A model generated the notes under the pieces. That model did no database searches. It was not told the origin of the DNA and saw only the letters and a program-made list of their open reading frames with translations. Shown here one piece after another: positions 24,887 to 34,886 of a DNA stretch of 64,000 nt. A program made the position numbers and the translations under genes. Origin of the DNA: Stutzerimonas kunmingensis (GTDB taxonomy: Bacteria > Pseudomonadota > Gammaproteobacteria > Pseudomonadales > Pseudomonadaceae); assembly GCF_021432085.1 (NCBI RefSeq), contig NZ_CP090366.1, positions 3,410,001 to 3,474,000 of the forward strand. Direction: 5' to 3'. The stretch's first letter is position 1. Every line of letters starts with the position of its first letter.

Positions 24887-25557
24887 GCGAAGAACACTTC
24901 GAAGACGAGCTCGAAGAGCACCTGCCGGGCAAACCCCGCTCGCCGATGGCGCGGCGTTTCCGTGGTTTCCTGCCAGTGGTGATCGATGTCGAGTGCGGCG
25001 GCTTCAACAGCGCAACGGATGCGCTGCTGGAAATTGCGGCCGTGACCATCGGCATGGACGAGCAAGGCCTGCTGTACCCGCAGGACACCTTGTTCTACCG
25101 CGTGGAGCCTTTCGCTGGCGCCAACATCGAGGCAGCCGCGCTGGAGTTCACCGGCATCAAGCTCGACCATCCGCTGCGCATGGCCGTGCCCGAATCGCAG
25201 GCCCTGACCGATATCTTTCGCAGCGTGCGCAAGGCGGTGAAATCCGCCGGCTGCAAGCGCGCGATTCTGGTCGGTCATAACAGCAGCTTCGACCTGGGAT
25301 TTCTCAACGCAGCGATCGCTCGTTGCGAGATCAAGCGCAACCCGTTCCACCCCTTCTCCAGCTTCGACACCGCCACCCTCGCTGGCCTTGCCTACGGCCA
25401 GACTGTGCTGGCCAAGGCCTGCCAGGCCGCCGGGATCGACTTCGACGGCCGCGAGGCGCACTCGGCCCGGTACGACACCGAGAAGACCGCCGAGCTGTTC
25501 TGCGGCATCGTCAATCGTTGGCGAGAAATGGGCGGTTGGGAAGAGTTCGACGAGTAA
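24883..25557 (+). CDS. rnt: ribonuclease T
   Basis: This 224-residue DEDDh 3'-5' exoribonuclease trims the 3' ends of tRNA and other stable RNAs. Exo motifs: [19 protein letters not shown] (motif I), [13 protein letters not shown] (motif II) and [15 protein letters not shown] (motif III with His). Translationally coupled to pyrC by ATGA overlap, the pair order known from Pseudomonas. Confidence 0.97.
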   Translation: MSEEHFEDELEEHLPGKPRSPMARRFRGFLPVVIDVECGGFNSATDALLEIAAVTIGMDEQGLLYPQDTLFYRVEPFAGANIEAAALEFTGIKLDHPLRMAVPESQALTDIFRSVRKAVKSAGCKRAILVGHNSSFDLGFLNAAIARCEIKRNPFHPFSSFDTATLAGLAYGQTVLAKACQAAGIDFDGREAHSARYDTEKTAELFCGIVNRWREMGGWEEFDE

Positions 25558-25629
25558 CGTCCGGGATACGGAGCATCGGGGCGAAGGCCCGCTTTGCAAT
25601 GCCAGCAGTCGAGATCGACGCTGTAAACG

Positions 25630-25661
25630 AAAAAAGGCCAGTCATGCGACTGGCCTTTTTT
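25630..25661. terminator. bidirectional intrinsic terminator between rnt and thrC
   Basis: A 14-bp perfect stem including A6/T6 tracts: AAAAAAGGCCAGTC (25630-25643), loop ATGC, GACTGGCCTTTTTT (25648-25661). Confidence 0.95.
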
Positions 25662-25675
25662 GTATTACCGCAGCG

Positions 25676-27085
25676 TTACAGCGGCTTACCCCGGTTGCCG
25701 TGCTGGCCAACGAAGGCCTGAACGGCCTTCAGTTCGTTCGGCAGCACCGTGCAACGCTCGCTGCGTTCGAACAAATCAGCCAGATGCGCCGGCAGGGCAA
25801 GTGCCTGGCCAATACCCGCCTTCTCCACCGCATCCGGGAATTTCACCGGGTGCGCGGTGCCCAGTGTCACCATCGGGATGCTCAGGCTGCGACGGCATTC
25901 GCGCGCGGCATGCACACCGATAGCCGTATGCGGATCGAGCACCTCGCCGGTTTCCTTGAAAACCTGGGCGATGGTGGCGCAGGTCTGCTCGTCATCCACA
26001 GCCAGCGAATCGAACAGCTTGCGCGCTTCGGCCCAGCGTTCCTCTTCCACCGACAGCTTGCCGCTGGCACGGAAACCATCCAGCAATTCGGCCACGGCCT
26101 TGCCGTTGCGACCATGCAGGTCGAACAGCAGACGCTCGAAGTTCGACGACACCATGATGTCCATCGACGGCGACAGCGACGCGTGCAGGGTGTCCTTGTC
26201 GTAGCGGTTGCCGGACATGAAGCGATGCAGGATATCGTTGCGGTTGGTGGCAACGATCAGCTGGTTGATCGGCAGGCCCATGTTGCGCGCCAGATAGCCG
26301 GCAAAGATGTCGCCGAAATTGCCGGTCGGCACTGAGAACGCCACGGAGCGCGCCGGACCGCCGAGCTGCAGCGCAGCGTGGAAGTAGTAGACGATCTGGG
26401 CCATGATCCGCGCCCAGTTGATCGAGTTGACTGCCACCAGACGGGTGCCCTTGAGGAAACCCTGGTCGGCAAAGCTGGCCTTGACCATCTCCTGGCAGTC
26501 GTCGAAGTTGCCTTCGATGGCGATGTTGTGAATGTTGTCGCCGAGGATGGTGGTCATCTGCCGGCGCTGCACCTCGGATACGCGGTTGTGCGGGTGCATG
26601 ATGAAGATGTCGACGTTGTCGCAGGCCTTGCAGCCTTCGATGGCCGCCGAACCGGTATCACCGGAGGTGGCGCCCATGATCACCACGCGCTCGCCACGCT
26701 TGGCCAGCACGTGATCGAGCAGACGACCGAGCAGCTGCAAGGCGAAATCCTTGAACGCCAGGGTTGGGCCGTGAAACAGCTCCAGCACCCACTCGTTGCC
26801 GTTTAGCTGACGCAGCGGGGCGATGGCGCTATGGGCGAAGACGCCATAGGTTTCTTCGAGGATTCGCTTGAAGTCGGCGTCCGGAATGCTGCCGGCAACG
26901 AACGGGCGCATGACCCGAAAGGCCAGCTCGTGATACGGCAGGCCGGCCCAGGAGGCAATTTCTTCCACGGTGAACCGCGGCAGGTTCTCCGGCACGTACA
27001 GGCCGCCATCGCTGGCCAGGCCGGCCAGCAGGACGTCTTCGAAGTTCAGGGCCGGCGCCTGGCCGCGAGTGCTGATGTAGCGCAT
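25676..27085 (-). CDS. thrC: threonine synthase
   Basis: This 469-residue PLP enzyme converts O-phosphohomoserine to threonine. It starts MRYISTRGQAP, the PLP Lys is in HGPTLAFKDFALQ, and the phosphate-binding segment is GATSGDTGSAAIEG. It is the long form typical of Pseudomonas and fungi. It follows hom on the same strand with an 83-bp gap that contains an imperfect CTGCAGG/CCTGCAG dyad. Confidence 0.97.
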   Translation of the reverse strand: MRYISTRGQAPALNFEDVLLAGLASDGGLYVPENLPRFTVEEIASWAGLPYHELAFRVMRPFVAGSIPDADFKRILEETYGVFAHSAIAPLRQLNGNEWVLELFHGPTLAFKDFALQLLGRLLDHVLAKRGERVVIMGATSGDTGSAAIEGCKACDNVDIFIMHPHNRVSEVQRRQMTTILGDNIHNIAIEGNFDDCQEMVKASFADQGFLKGTRLVAVNSINWARIMAQIVYYFHAALQLGGPARSVAFSVPTGNFGDIFAGYLARNMGLPINQLIVATNRNDILHRFMSGNRYDKDTLHASLSPSMDIMVSSNFERLLFDLHGRNGKAVAELLDGFRASGKLSVEEERWAEARKLFDSLAVDDEQTCATIAQVFKETGEVLDPHTAIGVHAARECRRSLSIPMVTLGTAHPVKFPDAVEKAGIGQALALPAHLADLFERSERCTVLPNELKAVQAFVGQHGNRGKPL

Positions 27086-27168
27086 TTGTTCAAACCTTCG
27101 GTTCGAGCGGCAGGCTGGCGCTGCAGGTATCAGGCTGTTCCGTCCTGCAGCTGCGGCCTGCGGCTTGG

Positions 27169-28473
27169 TTAGTTGAGCTGTTCGACGCGAATGCGCACGA
27201 CCTTGTCCGCCACATCATCGAGGGCTTCCAACGCAGCGATAGCATCGTCGATACGCTGCTCGACCACTCGATGGGTCACCAGAATCACAGGAACCAGACC
27301 GTCCTGGACTTCGGCCTCCTTCTGCATGATCGACTCGATGTTGATGCCACGCTCGGAGAGAATGGTTGCCACCTGAGCCAGCACGCCCGGATGGTCCTTG
27401 GCCTGGATGCGCAGGTAGTAGGCGCTCTCGCAGGCACTGATCGGCAGAATTGGATGATCGGACAGCGAGTCGGGCTGGAACGCCAGATGCGGCACGCGAT
27501 TGTTCGGATCGGTGGTCAGGGCCCGGGTCACATCCACGAGGTCGGCTACGACTGCCGAAGCGGTCGGCTCCATGCCTGCACCGGCGCCGTAGTAAAGCGT
27601 GCTGCCGACGGCATCGCCATTGACCATGACCGCATTCATCACGCCATTGACGTTGGCGATCAGGCGGTCGGCCGGAATCAGTGTCGGATGAACGCGCAGT
27701 TCGATGCCAGCATCGGTGCGGCGGGCGACGCCCAGATGCTTGATGCGATAGCCCAGCGCTTCGGCGTAATTCACATCAGCCGTGGTCAGGCGCGCGATGC
27801 CCTCGGTGTAAGCCTTGTCGAACTGCAGCGGGATCCCGAAAGCGATGGACGCCAGGATCGTAAGCTTGTGCGCGGCATCAATGCCCTCGACGTCGAAGGT
27901 CGGGTCGGCCTCGGCGTAGCCGAGCTCCTGGGCTTCCTTGAGAACGTCCTCGAAGGTCCGCCCCTTTTCACGCATCTCGGTGAGGATGAAGTTGCCGGTG
28001 CCGTTGATGATTCCCGCCAGCCAGTTGATGCGGTTACCGGCCAACCCTTCACGAATCGCCTTGATGACCGGAATACCACCCGCGACCGAGGCTTCGAAGG
28101 CGACGATTACGCCCTTCTCGCACGCCTTGGCGAAGATTTCGTTGCCATGCACGGCGATCAGCGCCTTGTTGGCGGTGACCACATGCTTGCCATTCTCGAT
28201 GGCCTTGAGGACGAGCTCCTTGGCCAGGGTATAACCGCCGATCAGCTCGACAACGATGTCGATTTCGGGGTTGTTCACGACATCGAAGATGTCCGCCGTG
28301 ATGGCTGTCGTACCGGTATCGCACTTGGGATTCGGGTGCCGGGTGGCAATCTGCGCAACCTCGATTCCGCGCCCGGCACGGCGGGCAATCTCCTCGGCGT
28401 TGCGTTTGAGCACATTGAAGGTACCGCCACCGACGGTTCCCAGCCCACAGATGCCAACTTTCACCGGTTTCAA
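27169..28473 (-). CDS. hom: homoserine dehydrogenase
   Basis: This 434-residue enzyme reduces aspartate semialdehyde to homoserine, the branch to threonine and methionine. NAD(P) motif GICGLGTVGGG, catalytic segment GIDAAHKLTILASIAFG and a C-terminal ACT regulatory domain (HPGVLAQVATILSERGINIES) for feedback control. A TTG start at 28473 is chosen because LKPVKVGICG is the usual N-terminus and GGGGAG lies 7-8 bp upstream; the longer frame adds residues with no family match. It heads a probable hom-thrC operon. Confidence 0.96.
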   Translation of the reverse strand: MKPVKVGICGLGTVGGGTFNVLKRNAEEIARRAGRGIEVAQIATRHPNPKCDTGTTAITADIFDVVNNPEIDIVVELIGGYTLAKELVLKAIENGKHVVTANKALIAVHGNEIFAKACEKGVIVAFEASVAGGIPVIKAIREGLAGNRINWLAGIINGTGNFILTEMREKGRTFEDVLKEAQELGYAEADPTFDVEGIDAAHKLTILASIAFGIPLQFDKAYTEGIARLTTADVNYAEALGYRIKHLGVARRTDAGIELRVHPTLIPADRLIANVNGVMNAVMVNGDAVGSTLYYGAGAGMEPTASAVVADLVDVTRALTTDPNNRVPHLAFQPDSLSDHPILPISACESAYYLRIQAKDHPGVLAQVATILSERGINIESIMQKEAEVQDGLVPVILVTHRVVEQRIDDAIAALEALDDVADKVVRIRVEQLN

Positions 28474-28555
28474 GCTGAACTCCCCATTCACAGCGAGACG
28501 ACCGGACCTGCCGGTCGACAAAAGAGTCGCACATTACGAAGGGAGCAGCTTTTAG

Positions 28556-29074
28556 TCAATCAGCCTCGCCTTGCGGCGGGCGCGCCCCGTCGTCAAGTTC
28601 CAACCGCTGATGCCATTGCGCGAGCGACTCATCCGGGTATTCGGCAAAACAGCGATCATGTCCCTGTACCTGCGGCTCTACCCAACTGGCCTTGGAGTCG
28701 AGCATCAGATGCGTGTGCTCCGGCGGGATGGGCAGATCGGTGTCGATCGCCGATGCAAAGGGATGCACGAGCTCGGGCCAGTTCGGATCCCACAACCACA
28801 ACGCACTGGCGCAGTGTCGACAGAAGTGGCGGCGACCATCACTGATCTTCACCTCGCCAGTCTCGGCATCGGTGATATGCGCCTGGTAGACGCCAAGATG
28901 CTCCCGCCCCTCGACCTGCAGGCTTCGATAGTCACCACCAAGATTGATCGCGTAGCCGCCGCCACCCGCAGTCTTGCTACAGATCGAGCAGTAGCAGCGC
29001 ATGAAAGGATACGGCTGCGCGGATTCTAGGCTGAACCGCACAGCCTGACAGTGACAGGAACCTTCGAGCTTCAT
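28556..29074 (-). CDS. GFA-family (glutathione-dependent formaldehyde-activating-like) zinc protein
   Basis: This 172-residue protein has the GFA zinc-binding cysteines: GSCHCQAVRF, RCYCSICSKTAG and HFCRHCASALW. The family includes the doubtful glutathione-dependent formaldehyde-activating enzyme; most members have unknown substrates. ATG 29074 follows GAGGAGGG at ideal spacing. It stands alone between hom and dsbC. Confidence 0.88.
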   Translation of the reverse strand: MKLEGSCHCQAVRFSLESAQPYPFMRCYCSICSKTAGGGGYAINLGGDYRSLQVEGREHLGVYQAHITDAETGEVKISDGRRHFCRHCASALWLWDPNWPELVHPFASAIDTDLPIPPEHTHLMLDSKASWVEPQVQGHDRCFAEYPDESLAQWHQRLELDDGARPPQGEAD

Positions 29075-29178
29075 CACGACCCTCCTCATTCAGACCCTTA
29101 GGGTTTTGAACGCATCAGGCCAGCCAGTTCCACTATCGGCAATCAGCCCGAATGAATCGGACCAATGGCCTCAACGCA

Positions 29179-29904
29179 TTACTCGGCAGCGAGCGCAACT
29201 TCCGCTAGCTGGGCCGCCGGCTGATAGCCAGGAATCATCTGACCGTTGGCGAGAATGATGGCAGGCGTGCCCTGTACGCCGATCATCTGGCCAAGCTGAT
29301 ATTGCTTTTCGATAGGCGTCTCGCAGCTGGCTGTGGGCAGATCTTCACGCGCCTTGGCCTTGTTCATGGCGTCCTGGCGATCCTTGGCGCACCACACGCT
29401 GGTCAGGGTATTGGCCCCGTGGCTACCCATGCCCTGCCGCGGAAACGCGACATAGCGAACCTCAACTCCGAGGCGGTTCAACTGCGAAACCTCGCTGTGC
29501 AGCTTCTGGCAGTAGCCACAGTCAGTATCGGTAAATACGGTGATATGGGTCTTGGGTTCCTTGGGCGCGAACACCACCATCTCGCTGGCCGGGATCGAGT
29601 TGATCTGCTTGGCCACCGACTTGCTTTGAGCTTGCTCGGTCAGGTTGACGGCCTGACCATCCTTGAACTGGTAGAGATAGCCCTGAATGACGAACTGCCC
29701 ATCAGCGCTGGCATACAGCTGCCGCCCACCCTCCAGCTGAACCTGATAAACCCCGGGCATCGGGCTCTCGGCAATAGCCTCGATGGGCATGTCCGGCTGG
29801 ATCTTCTGCAAAGACTGGCGAATCGCCTGATCCGGATCGGCAGCCATTACAACAACGCTGGCCAGACCTGCAACGACGGCAGCGAACAAACGAATCACGC
29901 CCAT
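29179..29904 (-). CDS. dsbC: thiol:disulfide interchange protein DsbC
   Basis: This 241-residue periplasmic disulfide isomerase has a signal peptide (LFAAVVAGLASVVVMA), an N-terminal dimerisation domain (residues about 22-80), and a thioredoxin-fold domain with the active site TDTDCGYCQKLH and cis-Pro loop GVQGTPAIIL. It shuffles wrong disulfides and is kept reduced by DsbD. Start ATG 29904 has AGGAG upstream. Next to xerD, as in many gammaproteobacteria. Confidence 0.96.
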   Translation of the reverse strand: MGVIRLFAAVVAGLASVVVMAADPDQAIRQSLQKIQPDMPIEAIAESPMPGVYQVQLEGGRQLYASADGQFVIQGYLYQFKDGQAVNLTEQAQSKSVAKQINSIPASEMVVFAPKEPKTHITVFTDTDCGYCQKLHSEVSQLNRLGVEVRYVAFPRQGMGSHGANTLTSVWCAKDRQDAMNKAKAREDLPTASCETPIEKQYQLGQMIGVQGTPAIILANGQMIPGYQPAAQLAEVALAAE

Positions 29905-30028
29905 GGAAACTCCTGGCAGCGACAATCGGGGAAAGGCGCAAAGCCTATCATAGCCGTGCCGTACAAACTGCTAGCTGCTTCTCTGGGCCACCGCCGAGAC
30001 CACGGCCTACCAGCGCCTGCGCTCTGCC

Positions 30029-30925
30029 CTAGCCGCGTGGATGGTGCGCCGCATGCAACTCCTGCAACCGCGCTCGCGCAATATGGGTGTAGATCTGAGT
30101 GGTCGACAGGTCGCTGTGACCAAGCAACATCTGCACGGTGCGCAGATCCGCGCCATGGTTGAGCAAGTGCGTGGCGAAAGCGTGGCGCAAGGTATGCGGT
30201 GAAATCGATGCGGCGACACCAGCGACCTTCGCGTACAGCTTGATCCGGTGCCAGAAGGTCTGGCGTGTCATCTGGCCACCGCGCTGACTGGGAAACAGCA
30301 CATCACTGGCCTTGCCCGAGAGCAAGAGATCACGACCATCGCGCTGATAACGCTCCAGCCAGTGCAAAGCTTCATCGCCAAGCGGCACAAGACGCTCTTT
30401 ATTGCCTTTGCCGAACGTTCGCACGACGCCCTGGCGCGTGCTGACCTGCTCGAGCGTCAGGCTGATCAACTCGGTAACCCGCAACCCGCAGGCATAAAGC
30501 ACCTCGAGCATGGCGCGGTCACGCAGACCTAACGGCTCTCCAATATCTGGCGCCGCCAGCAATGCCTCTACATCGGCTTCGGACAGCGCTTTCGGCAAGG
30601 GACGTCCAAGCCGTGGCAGATCCACGCGCAAGGTCGGATCGACGGCGATCTCGCCCTCGCGTAACAGGTAGCGATAAAAGCCCCGTAAGCCTGACAGAAA
30701 GCGCGCCGTGGAGCGCGCCTTGTAACCATTGTTCAGACGCCATGCGAGGTGATCGAGAATGATCTGGCGCCCGGCGGTGGCAAGTCGAACGCCTCGCTCC
30801 TCCAGCCAGCCGTTGAACAATGCGAGGTCGCTGCGGTAGGCCTCGCGGCTATTGTCCGCCAGCCCTTTTTCCAGCCAGAGCGCATCGAGGTAACGGTCGA
30901 TGATGGGGTCGTCGAGTGCAGGCAT
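30029..30925 (-). CDS. xerD: site-specific tyrosine recombinase XerD
   Basis: This 298-residue recombinase works with XerC at dif to resolve chromosome dimers. It has an N-terminal SAM-like DNA-binding domain (IDRYLDALWLEKGLADNSREAYRSDL) and a C-terminal catalytic domain with Arg in YACGLRVTEL, HTLRHAF, LGHSDLSTTQ and the Tyr nucleophile in IYTH. The start MPALDDP at 30925 matches the family; the longer frame does not. It follows dsbC in the reverse direction, a common pair. Confidence 0.96.
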   Translation of the reverse strand: MPALDDPIIDRYLDALWLEKGLADNSREAYRSDLALFNGWLEERGVRLATAGRQIILDHLAWRLNNGYKARSTARFLSGLRGFYRYLLREGEIAVDPTLRVDLPRLGRPLPKALSEADVEALLAAPDIGEPLGLRDRAMLEVLYACGLRVTELISLTLEQVSTRQGVVRTFGKGNKERLVPLGDEALHWLERYQRDGRDLLLSGKASDVLFPSQRGGQMTRQTFWHRIKLYAKVAGVAASISPHTLRHAFATHLLNHGADLRTVQMLLGHSDLSTTQIYTHIARARLQELHAAHHPRG

Positions 30926-31073
30926 GACAGCTTCAATCAGAAGGGGTGCAACAGTTTTCCACAGGCGTCCCGATGCGGCCAGAGCGCAAACGAATCGGAA
31001 TCTCTTCATCCGATCGCCGCCCCAATCGCAGGCACAAGTCTCGCTCCGCCGGAATCAGCAGGCCCTAGAAACG

Positions 31074-31101
31074 AAAAAAGCAGCCCGAGGGCTGCTTTTT
31101 T
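31074..31101. terminator. intrinsic terminator after rplS
   Basis: AAAAAAGCAGCCC / GGGCTGCTTTTTT stem with a 2-nt apex (effectively a CGAG loop). It lies 15 bp past the rplS stop and ends the rpsP-rimM-trmD-rplS operon. Confidence 0.92.
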
Positions 31102-31115
31102 GCGGAACCGCGGTC

Positions 31116-31466
31116 TTAGACCAGCTTTTCCTTGATGCGGGCGGCCTTGCCGGACAGCGCGCGGAGGTAGTACAGCTTGGCCTTGCGCACGTCACCGCGA
31201 CGCTTGACGCTGATGCTGTCGACCATCGGGCTGTAGCTCTGGAAAGTACGCTCGACGCCTACACCATTGGAGATCTTGCGAACGGTGAAAGCACTGTTCA
31301 GACCGCGGTTGCGCTTGCCAATCACGACGCCTTCGAAGGCCTGCAGACGCTGACGCTCGCCTTCCTTCACCTTCACCTGAACGATAACGGTGTCGCCCGG
31401 TGCGAACGGCGGGATTTCTTTGTTCATCTGCTCGGCTTCGAGCTGCTGAATGATCTTGTTGGTCAT
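31116..31466 (-). CDS. rplS: 50S ribosomal protein L19
   Basis: This 116-residue protein of the subunit interface matches L19 throughout ([59 protein letters not shown]). Last gene of the operon, 42 bp after trmD. Confidence 0.98.
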   Translation of the reverse strand: MTNKIIQQLEAEQMNKEIPPFAPGDTVIVQVKVKEGERQRLQAFEGVVIGKRNRGLNSAFTVRKISNGVGVERTFQSYSPMVDSISVKRRGDVRKAKLYYLRALSGKAARIKEKLV

Positions 31467-31508
31467 GCTGTGCTCCTAAGGTCAACCCTGTGGGTTGCCA
31501 TCGATACG

Positions 31509-32261
31509 TTAACTATCGTCCTGCTGGCGGATGTATTCCGCCAGCAGCTTCTGTTCTTCTCCAGAAAGCGAGCGGCTATCCAGAAGATCGGCGCGTCGCT
31601 CCCAGGTCCTTCCAAGGGACTGCTGCAAGCGCCAGCGTCGGATGTGTTCGTGGTTGCCGCTGAGCAGCACATCAGGAACACATTTACCCGCATACACCTC
31701 AGGACGCGTGTAGTGCGGACAGTCGAGCAGGCCGTCGGTGAACGAATCCTCCTCGGCGGAACCAGCATGACCCAGGGCGCCCGGAAGCAGCCTCGTCACG
31801 GCGTCGATCAGCACCATTGCCGGCAACTCGCCACCGGACAACACGTAATCACCAATCGACCATTCCTCATCGACATGCGCTTCGATGAAGCGCTCATCAA
31901 TACCTTCGTAGCGACCGGCAATCAGGATAAGCGCATCCTCTTTTGCCATCTCGCGGACATCAGCCTGTTTCAGCTGGCGCCCCTGCGGCGAGAGGTAGAT
32001 CACCTTCGCCGTCCCACCCGCAGCCTGTTTGGCGTCAGCCAAGGCAAGCTCGAGCGGCTTGATCTTCATCACCATGCCGGGGCCACCGCCGAATGGGCGG
32101 TCGTCCACTGTTTGGTGGCGGTCTTCGGTGTAGCTTCTGGGGTTCCAGCAGGTCAACTGCAACAACCCCTGCTTCACGGCACGACTGGTAATCCCGTAGT
32201 CACATATCGCTGCGAACATATCCGGGAAAAGGCTGATGACCTCGACGCGCAAAGCGGACAT
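31509..32261 (-). CDS. trmD: tRNA (guanine-N1)-methyltransferase
   Basis: This 250-residue SPOUT-class enzyme makes m1G37 in tRNA to prevent frameshifting. [12 protein letters not shown] at the N-terminus, the knotted AdoMet site YLSPQGRQL and [20 protein letters not shown]. Start MSALRVE at 32261, 5 bp after the rimM stop; the longer frame would overlap rimM by over 60 bp. Confidence 0.97.
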   Translation of the reverse strand: MSALRVEVISLFPDMFAAICDYGITSRAVKQGLLQLTCWNPRSYTEDRHQTVDDRPFGGGPGMVMKIKPLELALADAKQAAGGTAKVIYLSPQGRQLKQADVREMAKEDALILIAGRYEGIDERFIEAHVDEEWSIGDYVLSGGELPAMVLIDAVTRLLPGALGHAGSAEEDSFTDGLLDCPHYTRPEVYAGKCVPDVLLSGNHEHIRRWRLQQSLGRTWERRADLLDSRSLSGEEQKLLAEYIRQQDDS

Positions 32262-32266
32262 GCCGT

Positions 32267-32803
32267 TCAGAAATCCGCGTCCCAATCGACCTGCATCTCG
32301 CCCGCTACCAGATCGATCTTCAACACGCATTGATCGGTGTAAGGCAGCAGACGCTCGCGATCGTCCAGGCTTTCAGCACAAGGCTTCACGACCATCACGT
32401 CGTTGGCTCCGGTTTCAAGCAGGTGATCGATCTGACCAAGCAACTGCTCAGCCTGATTGATGACCTTCAAGCCCTGAAGCTGATACCAGTAGTACTCACC
32501 GTCGTCCAAGGCGGGCAGTTCGCTACGCGGGATGCATATCTCGAAATCGGCGTAGGTACGCGCAACTTCGCGATCATCCAACCCACTCAGCGTTGCCACC
32601 AGGATCTTCCCCTGGAGGCGCCCCTTGACCAACTCGACCTGCTTCACCTCGTCGCCTCGCCTCAGCGTCCAGCGTCGATAGTCCAGCAGGTTGTCGATCG
32701 GATCAGTAAAGGAATAGACCTTTACGTCACCGCGCACGCCATGCACCGAAACGATCTTGCCGATGACAACTAGGTCATCGACCGGAGCAGACGTTGCGTT
32801 CAT
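32267..32803 (-). CDS. rimM: ribosome maturation factor RimM
   Basis: This 178-residue protein has the RimM domain ([23 protein letters not shown]) and the C-terminal PRC barrel ([12 protein letters not shown]). It helps 30S maturation by binding S19. Lies between rpsP (5-bp gap) and trmD (5-bp gap). Confidence 0.97.
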   Translation of the reverse strand: MNATSAPVDDLVVIGKIVSVHGVRGDVKVYSFTDPIDNLLDYRRWTLRRGDEVKQVELVKGRLQGKILVATLSGLDDREVARTYADFEICIPRSELPALDDGEYYWYQLQGLKVINQAEQLLGQIDHLLETGANDVMVVKPCAESLDDRERLLPYTDQCVLKIDLVAGEMQVDWDADF

Positions 32804-32808
32804 GAGAT

Positions 32809-33060
32809 TCAGGCAGCGGCCTTGGCAGCTTCCTTCAGCAGCTGAGCAACGCGCTCAGACGGCTGTGCGCCCTGGCTCAGCCAGTAAGTAGCGCGCTCCT
32901 GGTTTACAGAAAGCTTCACTTCCGCACCAGTGGCGATCGGGTTGAAGAAACCGATGCGCTCGACGAAGCGACCATCACGCGGGTTGCGGCTGTTGGTCAC
33001 GGTCAGGTGGTAGAAAGGGCGCTTCTTGGAGCCGCCACGGGCGAGACGAATAGTTACCAT
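32809..33060 (-). CDS. rpsP: 30S ribosomal protein S16
   Basis: This 83-residue protein starts [30 protein letters not shown], the S16 signature. First gene of the rpsP-rimM-trmD-rplS operon. Confidence 0.98.
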   Translation of the reverse strand: MVTIRLARGGSKKRPFYHLTVTNSRNPRDGRFVERIGFFNPIATGAEVKLSVNQERATYWLSQGAQPSERVAQLLKEAAKAAA

Positions 33061-33106
33061 GTGAACATCGTTCCTGTAGTCGGTGCTAACTTACTTAAGG
33101 CACACA

Positions 33107-33167
33107 CTTAAAATGGGCCTAGGCCCGAAAGGCCGCACATTTTAAGGAATGCCGGGGATTTTGCAAA
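33107..33167 (-). promoter_or_regulatory. promoter and palindrome of the rpsP operon
   Basis: On the minus strand TTTGCA (33167-33162), a 17-nt spacer, TAAAAT (33144-33139), then a GC-rich discriminator (GTGCGGCC) of the type seen at stringently controlled promoters. An inverted repeat CTTAAAATG/CATTTTAAG (33107-33115 and 33138-33146), with inner GGCCT/AGGCC, covers the -10 and the start region. Confidence 0.55.
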
Positions 33168-33263
33168 CTCTTTTACTAAAGGTCTCAGCCGGAGCTAGGC
33201 GATACCCGGCATCAGGCTGCAGACCGCATTACGTCGCGGCTCAGCGCCGCGACAAGACACTCT

Positions 33264-34640
33264 CTAGAACTTCGGCATGCCGCCGCCTGGGAACATGCCG
33301 CCCATGCCGCGCATCATCTTGGTCATGCCACCCTTGCCGGTGACCTTTTTCATCATCTTCTGCATCTGCTTGTGCTGCTTGATCAGCCGGCCGATATCCT
33401 GCACCTGGGTACCTGACCCCATGGCGATACGGCGCTTGCGCGATCCACTGATGATGTCAGGATTGCGTCGCTCGGCAGGCGTCATCGAGTTGATGATTGC
33501 CTCCATCTGCATGAACTGCTTCTCCGCTGCGCCCTGAGCATGCCCCATCTGCGACAGGTTGACGCCACCGATCGATGGCAGCTTGTCCATCAAGCCACCA
33601 AGGCCGCCCATGTTCTTCATCTGCTGCAGCTGATCGCGGAAGTCCTCGAGATCGAACCCTTTGCCCTTCTTGAGCTTCTTGGTGAGCTTCTCGGCCTTCT
33701 CGCGATCAAGGGTCTGCTCGGCCTGCTCGATAAGGCTGAGCACATCGCCCATGCCGAGGATGCGCGAGGCGATACGATCCGGATGGAAAGGTTCAAGGGC
33801 GTCACTCTTCTCGCCCATGCCGAGGAACTTGATCGGCTTCCCGGTCACGTGCCGCACCGAAAGCGCGGCACCACCACGCGCATCGCCATCCACCTTGGTC
33901 AACACCACACCGGTCAGCGGCAGCGCTTCGCCGAACGCCTTGGCGGTGTTTGCCGCGTCCTGGCCCGTCATGGCATCGACCACAAACAGCGTTTCGGCAG
34001 GATTGATCGCGGCGTGTACAGCCTGGATTTCGGCCATCATCTCGGCATCAACGGCCAGACGACCGGCAGTATCCACCAGTACCACGTCAATGAACTTGAG
34101 CTTGGCTTCACGGATGGCCGCCTGGGCGATCTCCACCGGCTTCTGGCTGATATCGGAAGGGAAGAAGGTCACACCCACTTCGCCGGCCAGGGTTTCGAGC
34201 TGCTTGATCGCAGCCGGACGATAGACGTCAGCCGAAACCACCAGCACGCTCTTCTTCTTGCGCTCCTTGAGGAAGCGCGCCAGCTTCCCCACGGTGGTGG
34301 TCTTGCCCGCCCCCTGCAGGCCGGCCATCAGCACCACGGCCGGCGGAGTGACCTGAAGCGCCAGGTCCTCGTTGGCCGCGCCCATCAACTCTTCCAGCTC
34401 TGCGCGAACGATCTTCACGAACGCCTGACCCGGAGTCAGGCTCTTCGAGACCTCGGTGCCAACAGCGCGCTCCTTGACCCGATTGACGAACTCCTTGACC
34501 ACCGGCAGTGCGACGTCGGCCTCGAGCAGCGCCATCCGCACTTCACGCAGCGTGTCCTTGATGTTGTCCTCGGTCAGCTTCGCCTTGCCGGTGACGTGGC
34601 GAAGCGTTTGTGAGAGGCGGTCGGTTAGGTTTTCGAACAT
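33264..34640 (-). CDS. ffh: signal recognition particle protein Ffh
   Basis: This 458-residue SRP GTPase has an N domain (MFENLTDRLSQTLRHVTGKAKL), a G domain with GLQGAGKTTTVGKLARFL, DTAGRLAVD and TKVDGDARGGAALS, and a Met-rich M domain for signal peptide and 4.5S RNA binding that ends in GGGMPKF. It brings inner membrane proteins to FtsY/SecYEG. Start MFENL at 34640. Upstream of rpsP on the same strand, as in Pseudomonas. A GTCGCGGC/GCCGCGAC hairpin at 33233-33253 lies just past the stop. Confidence 0.97.
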   Translation of the reverse strand: MFENLTDRLSQTLRHVTGKAKLTEDNIKDTLREVRMALLEADVALPVVKEFVNRVKERAVGTEVSKSLTPGQAFVKIVRAELEELMGAANEDLALQVTPPAVVLMAGLQGAGKTTTVGKLARFLKERKKKSVLVVSADVYRPAAIKQLETLAGEVGVTFFPSDISQKPVEIAQAAIREAKLKFIDVVLVDTAGRLAVDAEMMAEIQAVHAAINPAETLFVVDAMTGQDAANTAKAFGEALPLTGVVLTKVDGDARGGAALSVRHVTGKPIKFLGMGEKSDALEPFHPDRIASRILGMGDVLSLIEQAEQTLDREKAEKLTKKLKKGKGFDLEDFRDQLQQMKNMGGLGGLMDKLPSIGGVNLSQMGHAQGAAEKQFMQMEAIINSMTPAERRNPDIISGSRKRRIAMGSGTQVQDIGRLIKQHKQMQKMMKKVTGKGGMTKMMRGMGGMFPGGGMPKF

Positions 34641-34886
34641 GAGCCATTCCACGCTGGGGTGCTGAAGGGCGAGATTATAGAAGGTGCGGGCGTCCGGCCG
34701 GTACCCCGACTGCACGGCTTTTCGTATTTACCTGGCCGCGCCAGCCGCCGCGCGACCCGAAGCCAGGGATGGATGGCGCAGCATGCGGCGCATCGCACGC
34801 CGTGACGATCCGTAACCCGGCCACCGCTTTTGCGCCTCGGGTCTTTGTGCCACACTCACGACCTTTCGAGCCCGTTACCGGAACTT

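Noticed and set aside
27271..28845. 524-codon plus-strand frame opposite hom
   Set aside because: Shadow frame; hom has clear NAD-binding, catalytic and ACT motifs on the other strand.
33233..33253. intrinsic terminator of ffh
   Set aside because: A good GC hairpin but no T-tract in the minus direction, so it is only mentioned under ffh.
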